Shown: in pieces, positions 25,979 through 35,562 of the stretch
Position numbering within the stretch: position 1 is the first letter of the stretch
Layout: the number at the start of each line of letters is the position of its first letter
Assembly: GCA_020635815.1 (NCBI GenBank)
Contig: JACJZB010000001.1
Span: forward strand, 496,001 to 560,000
Source: Flavobacteriales bacterium
GTDB taxonomy: Bacteria; Bacteroidota; Bacteroidia; Flavobacteriales_E; Vicingaceae
Direction: 5' to 3'
Length of the DNA stretch: 64,000 nt
The notes under the pieces: model-generated
What the model saw: only the letters and a program-made list of their open reading frames with translations
What the model was told of the DNA's origin: nothing
Databases searched by the model: none
Made by a program: the position numbers and the translations under genes

Positions 25979-28900
25979 ATGAATACTAAAAAAATCAACA
26001 AGCTTTTAGTAGCTAATCGTGGTGAAATTGCCATCAGAATTTTTAGAGCTGCAACAGAATTACACATCAGAACTGTAGCCGTTTACACCTATGAAGATCG
26101 ATATTCTTTGCATCGTTACAAAGCAGATGAATCGTACCAAATAGGTAAAAATGATGACCCTTTAAAACCCTATTTAGACATTGAAGAAATAATAAATGTT
26201 GCTAAAAATGTTGGTGCAAATGCCATTCACCCAGGTTATGGTTTCTTATCTGAAAACGTAAATTTTGCAAAAAGATGTAGAGAAGAAGGGATAATTTTTG
26301 TTGGTCCGGCACCAGAAGTAATGGAACAGTTAGGTGATAAGATTGCTGCTAAATTAATTGCAATTAAAGCACAAGTCCCAGTTATTGAAGGGGGTGAAGT
26401 TGATTTGTCTGATGATAAAACTGTTTTAGCTGAAGCCAATCGAATTGGTTACCCAATTATGATTAAAGCTGCTGCTGGCGGTGGTGGTCGTGGCATGCGA
26501 ATAGTTAGAAACGATGAGCAATTAATTAAATCGTGTAAAGAAGCTAAAAGTGAAGCGAGCACTGCTTTTGGTGACGACACTATTTTTATAGAAAAATTTA
26601 TAGATAACCCTAAGCATATCGAAGTTCAAATAATGGCTGATGAGCATGGTAATATGGTTCACTTGTTTGAGCGTGATTGTTCTGTTCAACGTCGATTTCA
26701 AAAAGTGGTTGAAGTTGCACCTTGTCAAAATTTATCGCAAGAAGCAAAAAATAAAATTTACCAATATGCCATTAATATATGTAAATCGGTTAATTATAAT
26801 AATGTAGGTACGGTTGAGTTTTTGGTTGACCCCGAAGAAAATATTTATTTTATTGAAGTAAATCCAAGAATACAAGTAGAACATACCATTACAGAAGAAA
26901 TTACGGGTATAGATATTGTACGTTCTCAAATACAAATTGCACGAGGTTACAATTTATCTGACCCTCAAATTTTCTTAAAAAGTCAAGAGGATGTTAAGTG
27001 TAATGGATACGCAATACAATGTAGAATTACCACCGAAGACCCTGAAAATAATTTTACTCCCGATTACGGAACACTTGTTACAGTTAGAACTGCTGCTGGT
27101 TATGGTATTCGATTAGATGCAGGAAGTTTATTTCCAGGCTCAAAAATATCGCCTTTCTTTGATTCAATGTTGGTAAAAGTTTCTGCTTCTGGAAGAACTT
27201 TAAAAGGAACTTGCCAACGTTTAGAGCGAGCGTTAAAAGAATTTAGAATTAGAGGAGTAAAAACCAACATTAGCTTTTTAGAAAATGTAATTACTCACCC
27301 TGAATTTCAAAATGGAAATGTTACCGTTAAATTTATTGAGAATCACCCTGAATTATTTGATTTTAAAAGAAAATTAGATCGTGGAACGAAGACATTACAA
27401 TACTTAGGAGAAGTAATTGTAAATGGTAATCCTGATGTTAAATATGTTGATCCAAACAAAGTTTTTGTTGAACCAGTAATACCAGAATATGATAAATTTG
27501 GAGCTCATCCGAAAGGAACAAAAGACCTTTTAACAGAACTGGGAAGAGATAAATTTATTGATTGGGTAAAAGAAAATCCAAGTATAAAATATACGGATAC
27601 TACTTTTAGAGATGCTCATCAATCGTTGTTGGCTACAAGAGTGAGAACAACTGACATGATGAAGGTTGCAGAAGGATTTTCTAAACATTTTCCACAATTA
27701 TTTTCAATGGAAATGTGGGGAGGAGCTACCTTTGATGTGGCTATGCGTTTTTTACATGAAGACCCTTGGGCACGTTTGCAATTGATGCGTAAAGCGATGC
27801 CAAATGTATTAACTCAAATGTTAATTCGTAGCTCTAACGCTGTTGGTTATACTGCTTACCCTGATAATTTAGTAGAGAAATTTATTGAAGAATCATGGAA
27901 TAATGGTTTGGATGTTTTTAGAATTTTTGATTCCTTAAACTGGTTCGATTCTATGCAAACGAGCATAAATGCTGTAAATGAAAGAACTGGAGGAATTGCC
28001 GAAGCTTGTATTTGTTATACGGGTGATATTTTAGACCCTAATCAACATAAATATACGCTACAATATTACATCGATTTTGCTAAAAAATTAGAAGATGCTG
28101 GAGCCCATATTTTAGGCATAAAAGATATGGCTGGATTGTTAAAACCTTACTCTGCACACAAATTAATTACCGAGTTAAAAAAATCAGTTGATATTCCTAT
28201 TCACTTGCATACTCACGATACGTCTGGTTTGCAAGTTGCAACTTACTTACAAGCAGCCGAAGCTGGTGTTGATATTATGGACGTGGCTCTTAGTTCTATG
28301 TCGGGATTAACTTCTCAGCCCAACTTTAATTCGTTGGTAGCAATGTTTGAACATCATCCTAGAGCTGAGAAATTTGATTTGAAAAAATTAAATGAATATT
28401 CTAACTATTGGGAAAATGTGAGAGAACAATATTACCCTTTCGAATCAGGTTTAAAAGCGGGTACTGCCCAAATTTTTGACCATGAAATACCGGGTGGACA
28501 ATACTCTAATTTACGTCCGCAAGCCAGAGGTTTAGGATTAGAAGATCAATTTGAAACCATAAAAGACAATTATAAAATCGTTAACCAAATGTTTGGCGAC
28601 ATTGTAAAAGTTACACCTTCCTCTAAAGTAGTTGGTGATATGGCCTTGTTTATGACCTCAAACAACTTGACAGAGCAAGATGTAATGGAAAAAGCTGAAA
28701 CGTTATCCTTTCCAGAATCGGTGATTAATTTCTTTAAAGGCGATTTAGGACAACCTTACCAAGGGTTTCCAGAAAAATTACAAAAGGTAATTCTAAAAAA
28801 TACAAAACCATATACCGACAGACCGAACGCACATCTTGCTCCTATTGATTTCGATAAAGAGTTTGCTGAATTTCAACAAAAATTTAATAAGCATTGTAAT

Positions 28901-29422
28901 TTCTTAGATTTCTTGTCTTATAAATTCTATCCAAAGGTTTTTGAAGATTATTTTAACCATTACAACCAATATGGTGATGTTTCATACATCCCAACCAAAG
29001 CTTTCTTTTATGGACTAAAAGCTAACGAAGAAATTACAATTGAGTTTGAATCGGGTAAAATGGTAATAGCCGAATATTTATATGCAACTAAAGCAGATGA
29101 AGATGGATTTAAAACTGTGTTCTTTAACTTAAACGGACAAACTCGTGGAGTAAAAATTAAAGACAATTCGGCGGTATCTACAAAGATAAAACATCAAAAA
29201 GCTGAGGGAGACAAAGAAATTGGAGCTCCATTACAAGGTAAATTGGTTCAAATTACTGTTAAGGCTGGTGATACCATTAAAAAAGAACAAGCCCTTTTTG
29301 TTTTAGAAGCCATGAAAATGGAATCTACTGTTACTGCTCCTGCTGATGGAAAGATTAAAAAAGTACATTTAGCAGAAGGGACGATGGTTAGTCAAAGTGA
29401 TTTGATTATAGAAATGGAGTAA
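25979..29422 (+). CDS. pyc: Pyruvate carboxylase
   Basis: 1147 residues, full length for the single-chain enzyme. In order: biotin carboxylase (L-V-A-N-R-G-E-I-A-I-R, K-A-A-A-G-G-G-G-R-G-M-R), carboxyltransferase (D-T-T-F-R-D-A-H-Q-S-L, M-E-M-W-G-G-A-T-F-D-V-A), and the C-terminal biotinyl domain with V-L-E-A-M-K-M-E. It carboxylates pyruvate to oxaloacetate with ATP and bicarbonate. A TAATTTTG box (25927-25934) 44 bases upstream may be its promoter. Confidence 0.96.
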   Translation: MNTKKINKLLVANRGEIAIRIFRAATELHIRTVAVYTYEDRYSLHRYKADESYQIGKNDDPLKPYLDIEEIINVAKNVGANAIHPGYGFLSENVNFAKRCREEGIIFVGPAPEVMEQLGDKIAAKLIAIKAQVPVIEGGEVDLSDDKTVLAEANRIGYPIMIKAAAGGGGRGMRIVRNDEQLIKSCKEAKSEASTAFGDDTIFIEKFIDNPKHIEVQIMADEHGNMVHLFERDCSVQRRFQKVVEVAPCQNLSQEAKNKIYQYAINICKSVNYNNVGTVEFLVDPEENIYFIEVNPRIQVEHTITEEITGIDIVRSQIQIARGYNLSDPQIFLKSQEDVKCNGYAIQCRITTEDPENNFTPDYGTLVTVRTAAGYGIRLDAGSLFPGSKISPFFDSMLVKVSASGRTLKGTCQRLERALKEFRIRGVKTNISFLENVITHPEFQNGNVTVKFIENHPELFDFKRKLDRGTKTLQYLGEVIVNGNPDVKYVDPNKVFVEPVIPEYDKFGAHPKGTKDLLTELGRDKFIDWVKENPSIKYTDTTFRDAHQSLLATRVRTTDMMKVAEGFSKHFPQLFSMEMWGGATFDVAMRFLHEDPWARLQLMRKAMPNVLTQMLIRSSNAVGYTAYPDNLVEKFIEESWNNGLDVFRIFDSLNWFDSMQTSINAVNERTGGIAEACICYTGDILDPNQHKYTLQYYIDFAKKLEDAGAHILGIKDMAGLLKPYSAHKLITELKKSVDIPIHLHTHDTSGLQVATYLQAAEAGVDIMDVALSSMSGLTSQPNFNSLVAMFEHHPRAEKFDLKKLNEYSNYWENVREQYYPFESGLKAGTAQIFDHEIPGGQYSNLRPQARGLGLEDQFETIKDNYKIVNQMFGDIVKVTPSSKVVGDMALFMTSNNLTEQDVMEKAETLSFPESVINFFKGDLGQPYQGFPEKLQKVILKNTKPYTDRPNAHLAPIDFDKEFAEFQQKFNKHCNFLDFLSYKFYPKVFEDYFNHYNQYGDVSYIPTKAFFYGLKANEEITIEFESGKMVIAEYLYATKADEDGFKTVFFNLNGQTRGVKIKDNSAVSTKIKHQKAEGDKEIGAPLQGKLVQITVKAGDTIKKEQALFVLEAMKMESTVTAPADGKIKKVHLAEGTMVSQSDLIIEME

Positions 29423-29755
29423 ATTATGTTATTAACTTTCAACCTAAAAGTGTGTGTTCGAGTTTTTTCTAAATGAAAAAGTATCGAGAATACACTTTTA
29501 GTTTGAGAATTTTCCAATTCGAGTGTCCCGAATTTATTTCGGGATGTATCGAGAATCAAATTTTATCCGCAATCTTACAATAAAAGCATCACCTTTGCTT
29601 ATGGTTCGACAAGCTTACCTTGACAAAGAGTATAAAATTTTACTCAGGATGACCTTATTTGGGGCACTAGAAGTGACTTTCTTAGACTGAACAATAAGGT
29701 GGTTGAGTTTTATTGATAACATGTATTATATACAAGTCAATATGTTAATATAATT
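29423..29755. repeat. Intergenic stretch made of short dispersed-repeat fragments
   Basis: The 11-bp word GTATCGAGAAT occurs at 29481-29491 and 29546-29556. Between them TCCCGAA (29526-29532) pairs with TTCGGGA (29538-29544). Further on, GGTTCGACAAGCTTACC (from about 29604) resembles the TTCGACAAGCTCACC-type dispersed repeats common in Bacteroidota genomes. No gene is seen here. Repeat identity is from memory, not from a genome search. Confidence 0.45.
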
Positions 29756-29784
29756 GTGTTATTGACCTTTTTGTCGTACATTTG
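29754..29784 (+). promoter_or_regulatory. Promoter of the hipBA unit
   Basis: TTG at 29754-29756 and TACATTTG at 29777-29784, 20 bases apart, match the Bacteroidota consensus. The GTG of hipB is only five bases downstream, so the mRNA may be leaderless. Confidence 0.6.
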
Positions 29785-29788
29785 TTGT

Positions 29789-30103
29789 GTGAAAGAAAAA
29801 CTATATACATCCACAGATAAGGAGCTCATCCGTAAATGGGGCGAAAAGTTAAAAACATTACGTCTTGAAGCGGATTGGTCGCAAACCGAACTGGCCGAAA
29901 AAACAGGGATGAGCAGAAGCTCCATTGCAGAGATTGAGAAAGGGCGAAATTTTTCGATAGGCTCATTAATTTCAATTTTAAGAGCACTTCAGCAACTTCA
30001 TCAAATTGAATTTTTCTTAAAAGAACAGCCTTATGAGTTGTCGCCTATGGAAATTTATGAACTAGACAAGAAAAAAAGAAAAAGAGGAGGTTATAATAAA
30101 TGA
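29789..30103 (+). CDS. hipB: HipB-type HTH antitoxin / repressor
   Basis: 104 residues from a GTG at 29789. An in-frame ATG at 29756 overlaps the promoter elements and is unlikely. An XRE-type HTH spans about residues 20-75 (W-S-Q-T-E-L-A-E-K-T-G-M-S-R-S-S-I-A-E-I-E-K-G-R). It overlaps hipA by 4 bases (ATGA). HipB proteins neutralise HipA and repress the shared operon; this is known for the family and inferred here. Confidence 0.82.
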   Translation: MKEKLYTSTDKELIRKWGEKLKTLRLEADWSQTELAEKTGMSRSSIAEIEKGRNFSIGSLISILRALQQLHQIEFFLKEQPYELSPMEIYELDKKKRKRGGYNK

Positions 30104-31386
30104 AAATAGTTGAGGTAATAATATGGGATAAGTTGGTAGGTGTATTGGTTTGGGACGAAGCCAATCATACTACTTCTTTTGAGTTTTCGAAAAGCTTTAT
30201 TAATACAAACCTCCAGCTATCGCCACTCATCAGTCCATTATCGACAAGGATAATAAAGGCAAAAATAGACTTTAATGATATTAACTCGGAGAGCATGGCT
30301 TTTGATACCGAAAAAGGTTTGCCTCTTTTTATATCCGACTCGTTACCCGATAAGTTTGGAACAGATTTATTTGCAAAATACTTAGAAAAAGAAGGAAAAA
30401 ATTACCGAACACTCACGCCAATAGAAAAACTTACGTACATAGGAAGTAGAGGAATGGGAGCATTGGAATTTAGACCAGCGTTGCATAACGAAAACAGTGC
30501 AGCACAGCTCGATTTAAAAAAAATAAATCAATTATCCGCTTCACTCATCAATAATGAGCCTATTGGGAATTTAAGCGATATGGGAAATCTTTTTCATGTG
30601 GGAACATCGCCTGGTGGTGCACAGCCTAAGGTGTTAATTAACATTGATAAAGAAAATGGTAATATTTATCGTGGAGACAATTTGCCAACTACTGCACAAG
30701 AAGGGTGGATTTTAAAATTTAATAGAGATACTGGTTTAGAAATAGATAAGGAACGTGGTAAAATAGAATATGCTTATTATTTAATGGCAAAAAATTCAGG
30801 CATTAGCATTACAGATTCTGAATTAAAAGAAATAGATGGTGATTACTTTTTTATGACCAAGCGTTTTGATAGAGAAAATGGTCAAAAATTACATACACAA
30901 ACCTTGCACGCCTTTGCGGGTATGAATTTTAAATCACCCAATACGTACTCTTACGAGCAACTATTTACGGTGTTTAATAGCATTAATTTAGATTATGGAG
31001 CTAAGGAACAACTTTTTAGAATTATGGTTTTTAATGTAATTGGGAGAAATGTTGATGATCATACCAAAAATTTTGGATTCAACATGAATAAAAGTGGCGT
31101 TTGGCAATTCTCTCCGGCTTATGATTTAACATTTAGTTACAACGAAAACTACAACAGAACAGTTCCTCATTTTTTATCTATAAATGGGAAGAATGAAGAT
31201 TTTTCGTTAAACGATATACTTGCCGTAGCCAAGGAATATTCGATCAAAAGTCCTAAAAAAATAATCAATGAAATAAACCACAATATATTGCAATGGCATA
31301 AAATTGCTACAGGTTTAAACATTTCAACAACAACAATTGATTACATCGCTTCCAAGTTAAACACTTTTCCTTACGGGATTAAATAA
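30100..31386 (+). CDS. hipA: HipA family serine/threonine kinase toxin
   Basis: 428 residues, normal for HipA. Landmarks are the N-terminal subdomain, the phosphate-loop-like G-T-S-P-G-G-A-Q-P-K, the catalytic loop N-V-I-G-R-N-V-D-D-H-T-K-N-F-G-F and the metal-binding S-P-A-Y-D-L-T-F-S-Y. Family members phosphorylate targets such as GltX and slow growth. Catalytic residues appear intact, so the toxin should be active. Confidence 0.9.
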   Translation: MKIVEVIIWDKLVGVLVWDEANHTTSFEFSKSFINTNLQLSPLISPLSTRIIKAKIDFNDINSESMAFDTEKGLPLFISDSLPDKFGTDLFAKYLEKEGKNYRTLTPIEKLTYIGSRGMGALEFRPALHNENSAAQLDLKKINQLSASLINNEPIGNLSDMGNLFHVGTSPGGAQPKVLINIDKENGNIYRGDNLPTTAQEGWILKFNRDTGLEIDKERGKIEYAYYLMAKNSGISITDSELKEIDGDYFFMTKRFDRENGQKLHTQTLHAFAGMNFKSPNTYSYEQLFTVFNSINLDYGAKEQLFRIMVFNVIGRNVDDHTKNFGFNMNKSGVWQFSPAYDLTFSYNENYNRTVPHFLSINGKNEDFSLNDILAVAKEYSIKSPKKIINEINHNILQWHKIATGLNISTTTIDYIASKLNTFPYGIK

Positions 31387-31397
31387 TAATATTCTTA

Positions 31398-31859
31398 ATG
31401 AACGATGAATTAACCATAATAAACCAGTTAGAAACACTTCGAATAGTAGTTAAAGAGTTGATTAATTTTTATCAGCAGCCAACGGATTTTAATAAAAAAG
31501 TTTACACCCATTGGTCGGCAAAAGATGTGTTGGGACATGTAACTTTTTGGCATGAGAGTTTTGCTCGCAATTTGCTAGATTTAGCTGAAGGCAGAAAACC
31601 TAATCCCTTAAAAGGAAAATTGTCGGAAGTGAATAATTTAAGTGTTAGCACGACAAAAGAGAACACTATTCAAGAGCTTTTGGATAGATTAGAAGCAGCT
31701 CAAAACATTATAAATAAACATATTTTAAATGATGCTATTATAGAAATTCCTTACAAAAAGGGTTCTAGAAATTATACCAGATTGGAACATTTAGGAGTTG
31801 TTGAGGGGCATCTAAAAAAACACCTGAAAGATTTAAAAAAGGCTTGCCAAACGCAATAA
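31398..31859 (+). CDS. DinB/ClbS-like four-helix-bundle protein
   Basis: 153 residues. Helical throughout, with W-S-A-K-D-V-L-G-H-V-T-F-W-H-E near residue 40 and a C-terminal G-V-V-E-G-H-L-K-K-H-L. The spaced histidines resemble the metal site of DinB-fold proteins, and the layout is that of ClbS/DfsB proteins. It lies 11 bases after hipA and may be co-transcribed. The substrate is unknown. Confidence 0.68.
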   Translation: MNDELTIINQLETLRIVVKELINFYQQPTDFNKKVYTHWSAKDVLGHVTFWHESFARNLLDLAEGRKPNPLKGKLSEVNNLSVSTTKENTIQELLDRLEAAQNIINKHILNDAIIEIPYKKGSRNYTRLEHLGVVEGHLKKHLKDLKKACQTQ

Positions 31860-31906
31860 ATACCTTTTAACCGCTTTTTTTTTTGCTACTGCCAATTGTT
31901 GCTTGG

Positions 31907-31936
31907 TTGATTTACTGTTTAAATGAACTATTTTTG
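31907..31936 (+). promoter_or_regulatory. Promoter of the tRNA-dihydrouridine synthase gene
   Basis: TTG at 31907-31909 and TATTTTTG at 31929-31936, 19 bases apart, fit the Bacteroidota consensus. The ATG is 12 bases downstream. Confidence 0.5.
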
Positions 31937-31947
31937 CAAATAGAAAC

Positions 31948-32898
31948 ATGAGCTACACACTTTTATCTTCACCATTACAAGGCTTTACTGATTTTCGATT
32001 TCGTAATGCTTTCGATAAGTATTTTGGAGGGATAGATACCTTTTATGCTCCCTACATTCGCTTAAATGGAAAGTTGGAGATTAAACCTGGTTACCATAGA
32101 GATTTGTTGACTCAAAACAATACGGTTAAAGAGCTAATACCTCAAATAATGACTAATGATGCCGATGAGTTTTTGTTTGTATCGAAATATGTTCAAGAAT
32201 TAGGCTATAATGAATTGAATTGGAATTTGGGATGCCCATACCCAATGGTTACCAAACGAGGAATGGGGTCGGGCTTGATATGTGAGTCAGCGAAAATTGA
32301 TGCTATTTTAAATAAAGTACATCAAGAATCGGATATAATTGTTTCGATGAAAATGCGAATGGGTTATGAAAATCCAGAAGAAATTTTAGATGTTTTCCCC
32401 ATTTTAGATAAATATCCCATTAAAAATGTGGCTATTCATGCTCGTATTGGTAAGCAGTTGTATAAAGGGGGGGTAGATTTAGATGCTTTTCAGCGTTGTT
32501 TAGATAATACTACACAAAAGATTTATTACAATGGTGATATCACTTCTGTAGCCAAGTTTAATGAGCTAAAAGATCGTTTTCCAAGTATTAACCATTGGAT
32601 GATAGGAAGAGGGTTAATTGCAGACCCTTTTTTACCCAACATGATTAAAACAAATCATCAAAACTATCCAGAAAATAGGATGGAGGTTTTTGGTAAATTT
32701 CACGATACGCTTTACAACGATTATGAATCCGCTTTATCTGGGCAAAGCCATGTGTTAATTAAAATGCTTCATTTTTGGGAATATTTTTCTACTACTTTTT
32801 CTAACCCTCATAAAATATTTAAGAAAATTAAAAAAGCAAAGAATATACCTGCTTATCAGCAAGCAGTTCGTGAAATTTTAGATGGAGAAAAATTGTAA
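31948..32898 (+). CDS. tRNA-dihydrouridine synthase (DusC-like)
   Basis: 316 residues. FMN TIM-barrel with L-S-S-P-L-Q-G-F-T-D-F-R-F-R-N, N-L-G-C-P-Y-P-M-V (catalytic Cys), V-S-M-K-M-R-M-G, A-I-H-A-R and Y-N-G-D-I, then M-I-G-R-G-L-I-A-D-P-F. It reduces specific uridines in tRNA. The subfamily is closest in style to DusC, which is a soft call. Confidence 0.9.
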   Translation: MSYTLLSSPLQGFTDFRFRNAFDKYFGGIDTFYAPYIRLNGKLEIKPGYHRDLLTQNNTVKELIPQIMTNDADEFLFVSKYVQELGYNELNWNLGCPYPMVTKRGMGSGLICESAKIDAILNKVHQESDIIVSMKMRMGYENPEEILDVFPILDKYPIKNVAIHARIGKQLYKGGVDLDAFQRCLDNTTQKIYYNGDITSVAKFNELKDRFPSINHWMIGRGLIADPFLPNMIKTNHQNYPENRMEVFGKFHDTLYNDYESALSGQSHVLIKMLHFWEYFSTTFSNPHKIFKKIKKAKNIPAYQQAVREILDGEKL

Positions 32899-32906
32899 TT
32901 ATTAAA

Positions 32907-33767
32907 CTAAGCTTTTTTACGATTTCTACGAGTAATTATTCTTTTTCTGATAAACCAAATTAGTACAACAATTAAAAGTATAAAAGGCCAAATATTTGTT
33001 AGCCCTAAAAAAAACCAGATTAAGTTTTCCCACCCAGAGGCAAACCCATCAATAAATTTTTGTCCAAACTTATTATCCTTTTCAACAGCCACTAACTCAT
33101 AAAAACTAATGTCTAAAGTAGAAAATGAAACTTGGTTCTTTAGGTATTTTAAACGACCTTCAAAAGATTCAATATCTGCACGTAAGTTCCCTAACTCTCT
33201 TTCAATTTCTATAATTTCTTTTACTGTTTTTGCTTTTTCTAAAATTTGCAAATAGCGAGTTTCTAACTCTTTTTTTGTTTTTATTCGAGCTTGAACATCA
33301 ACAAACTCTTCCGTTACATCTTTTACATCAATATTTTTATTGTCGAAATCTGTAACTCCTTTTGATACTTCATTTAAAAGTACATCAAAGTTTTCAGAAG
33401 GTATTCTAACGGTAAGATTTATTGTTGTCTGACCATAATTGTTGTATTCGTTTTCGTTTGAAATATAACCCCCTAGTTTTTTTACTGAAGAAATTATTCG
33501 AGTATTAGTTTCGCTTAAGTTTTCAGTTTCAAACTCAATATTTCCCGTTTTTATAAGTTTCCGTTCTATTTTCTTTTCTGAAACTTCGCCTTCAATATTT
33601 TCTGGCTTTGGAGCTTTTTGAACTGTTATGGCTGGTATTTCCTGCTCGTCATACGATGCAGAAGCTTCACTAAAGTCAGTTCTGTAACTTTCTCTTTTAT
33701 CCACCCCACAAGAAAAAAGGAGAATAATTAGTAAAAGAGGAGTTAGGGTGGATAAGATATTTTTCAT
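32907..33767 (-). CDS. DUF4349 lipoprotein
   Basis: 286 residues. A lipobox (L-F-S-C, Cys at residue 20) starts the protein. The DUF4349 domain covers about residues 70-270, with a long coiled coil in the middle (K-T-K-K-E-L-E-T-R-Y-L-Q-I-L-E-K). A C-terminal membrane helix (N-I-W-P-F-I-L-L-I-V-V-L-I-W-F) is followed by a basic tail. Both ends are therefore membrane-associated. The function is unknown. Confidence 0.83.
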   Translation of the reverse strand: MKNILSTLTPLLLIILLFSCGVDKRESYRTDFSEASASYDEQEIPAITVQKAPKPENIEGEVSEKKIERKLIKTGNIEFETENLSETNTRIISSVKKLGGYISNENEYNNYGQTTINLTVRIPSENFDVLLNEVSKGVTDFDNKNIDVKDVTEEFVDVQARIKTKKELETRYLQILEKAKTVKEIIEIERELGNLRADIESFEGRLKYLKNQVSFSTLDISFYELVAVEKDNKFGQKFIDGFASGWENLIWFFLGLTNIWPFILLIVVLIWFIRKRIITRRNRKKA

Positions 33768-33855
33768 GAGGGTAAGTTTAATTGTTTCTTGATAGATGTA
33801 AAATAGTTTTTATTTCACAAAAATATATTAAGGTATAAACTTAATAAATGCTTTT

Positions 33856-34035
33856 TTATTTTAATGCTAGTGAATAGCCAAGAAAACCGATACCAAGAAT
33901 AAAACTAATTAAGATTGGAGTAAATACAATAATATTGAAATCTTGAGTTTTAGCTAACTTATTTTTAATTAAAATAATTGCCAGTCCAAATAAAGGATAA
34001 ATAATTAAAACAAGTCCAACTAATAACCAATTCAT
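33856..34035 (-). CDS. Small two-helix membrane protein (59 aa)
   Basis: A 59-codon frame (M-N-W-L-L-V-G-L-V-L-I-I-Y start, ending G-Y-S-L-A-L-K) with two hydrophobic helices separated by K-N-K-L-A-K-T-Q. It fills most of an otherwise empty 330-base gap. The composition is clearly that of a membrane protein. No family is recognised. Confidence 0.5.
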   Translation of the reverse strand: MNWLLVGLVLIIYPLFGLAIILIKNKLAKTQDFNIIVFTPILISFILGIGFLGYSLALK

Positions 34036-34101
34036 AGGTTTTACTTTTTTTCAAAGTAAATTTTATTTTATCAGAAATAGAATGATTTGGCTCATATCGA
34101 G

Positions 34102-34935
34102 TTATAAAGTTTGCCATGAAATACAGTTTAATAGCCCTCCATGTAGGGCTAACTCTTCACAGTTTATAGGTATTACTTTTGTAAAATAGTTAGAAAACAT
34201 TTTTAATGTATTTTCTTCTTCTGATATTGAAAATTGTGGCAATAATATCGTTCCGCCTACTTGTAAATAATTGATATAAACACCAGTTGCAGGAGCAATG
34301 TCATAGTTATTTTTAGGAAACCATTTTTCATCAGAGTAATAAGGAGTAAAAATAAGTTCAAGGTTTTTATCTGTTAATGTTGAATATAATTTTTTCTGAA
34401 AACTTTTTTTACTATTGGTTTTCGAATAATCATTAACCAAAACTGTTTTATTGTCAATAAATCTTACCATTCCATCCGCATGACCAACAACATCATCCTC
34501 TTCGGCTGGAATAATAATTAGTTCTGCTTTTAATAATTTTTCAAGATTATTCAATAATGTTGAATCGCCTATTTTAGTTTTGTTTTCAGCAAATATTCTG
34601 TCTGTTAAAATAGCTTTATCATTTAATTTAACTACGTTGCCACCATCTAAAATAATAGAGGAGAGGGTATAATTTATTCCGTGCTTCTCGCAAACTTTTT
34701 TATTGTCGGTTCTTAGTTTTGATGCTCCTTTTAAATATGAAGGAGAATAGTTAAACAACACAAACTCATTCTTATCAGTTTGAATCGGCATAAAATCTCT
34801 ACACCAAATATCTTTGGTATTACTTAAATAATCGAAAGCAATTTTTTGGTTGTTTAACTCCTTTTCAAGTTCTACTGTAAGTTTTGGAAATTGTTGTTTT
34901 AAAAGTGAGGAGAAGTAAATTTTTTGATTTTTCAT
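34102..34935 (-). CDS. Agmatine deiminase / peptidyl-arginine deiminase family enzyme
   Basis: 277 residues, shorter than typical agmatine deiminases (about 350). The guanidino-group hydrolase fold shows W-C-R-D-F-M-P, I-I-L-D-G-G-N-V-V, D-D-V-V-G-H-A-D-G-M-V-R-F and a Cys at about 271 in L-L-N-C-I-S-W, giving the Asp-His-Cys site. There is no signal peptide, so it is cytoplasmic, unlike secreted Porphyromonas PPAD. Its ATG overlaps the stop of the HNH-like gene, so it belongs to a three-gene cassette. Confidence 0.82.
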   Translation of the reverse strand: MKNQKIYFSSLLKQQFPKLTVELEKELNNQKIAFDYLSNTKDIWCRDFMPIQTDKNEFVLFNYSPSYLKGASKLRTDNKKVCEKHGINYTLSSIILDGGNVVKLNDKAILTDRIFAENKTKIGDSTLLNNLEKLLKAELIIIPAEEDDVVGHADGMVRFIDNKTVLVNDYSKTNSKKSFQKKLYSTLTDKNLELIFTPYYSDEKWFPKNNYDIAPATGVYINYLQVGGTILLPQFSISEEENTLKMFSNYFTKVIPINCEELALHGGLLNCISWQTL

Positions 34936-35561
34936 TTTAACCTCTCATTCCAAACTTTTTCAAATGATTTTCCAATTTCTTTAAATTCGTCATAATTAAA
35001 CTCATCAGTTTTAGCATTGTTGCACCAATAGCAACATAGCCCAATATTTCCTAATTGGTAATGACCTTTTGGTTCTATTGTCCTGTCAATTTCTAATAGT
35101 TTTCCACGAGTAGTAATTCTCGAAGTTTTGATTTTACCATTATCAATTAGAGTTGCTATGTCTGTTTCTGTTATATTACAATATATACATTTTCTAATAT
35201 TTAAATCTTTTCCAAAAAAATCCTTAAACACTTTAATTGGAAGTTTGGCTTCGAAATCTTCTTTTGTAAATGATTCAGTCTTTTTTAAAGTCCTATCCAT
35301 TAAGTTTTTATATCTTTTTTTTGCTAAAGAATATAAGTAATTATTGGTGTTAGCTTCATTAATCCATTTTTGTATAGAGTTTTTTGTGCTTAAATATGAA
35401 ATAGAATTATTCTCCTTTAAACTTCTTAATTTATTAAAAACATCATTGACATTTCCTTTTTTCAAATCTTCTGGCGAATTAATTCCCGCTTTAATAAGGT
35501 GGGTAGCATCTATTCTTCCTAAACCATCTATTTTGATAAGTTCATTAATTTTATTTTCCAT
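34932..35561 (-). CDS. HhH plus HNH-like zinc protein
   Basis: 209 residues from the ATG at 35561, one base after the stop of the upstream small gene. An in-frame start at 35594 would overlap that gene. Residues about 5-45 look like a helix-hairpin-helix (I-D-G-L-G-R-I-D-A-T-H-L-I-K-A-G-I). The C-terminal part has C-I-Y-C (125/128), L-E-I-D-R-T-I-E-P-K-G-H-Y, N-I-G-L-C-C-Y-W-C-N-N-A-K. This is the zinc-knuckle and C-terminal half of an HNH nuclease fold, with Arg where the first His usually sits. Nuclease activity is uncertain. Confidence 0.65.
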   Translation of the reverse strand: MENKINELIKIDGLGRIDATHLIKAGINSPEDLKKGNVNDVFNKLRSLKENNSISYLSTKNSIQKWINEANTNNYLYSLAKKRYKNLMDRTLKKTESFTKEDFEAKLPIKVFKDFFGKDLNIRKCIYCNITETDIATLIDNGKIKTSRITTRGKLLEIDRTIEPKGHYQLGNIGLCCYWCNNAKTDEFNYDEFKEIGKSFEKVWNERLK

Positions 35562-35562
35562 A

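Noticed and set aside
34102..34935. Secreted peptidyl-arginine deiminase of the Porphyromonas virulence type
   Set aside because: There is no signal peptide and no C-terminal sorting domain, and the protein is shorter, so a cytoplasmic deiminase is preferred.
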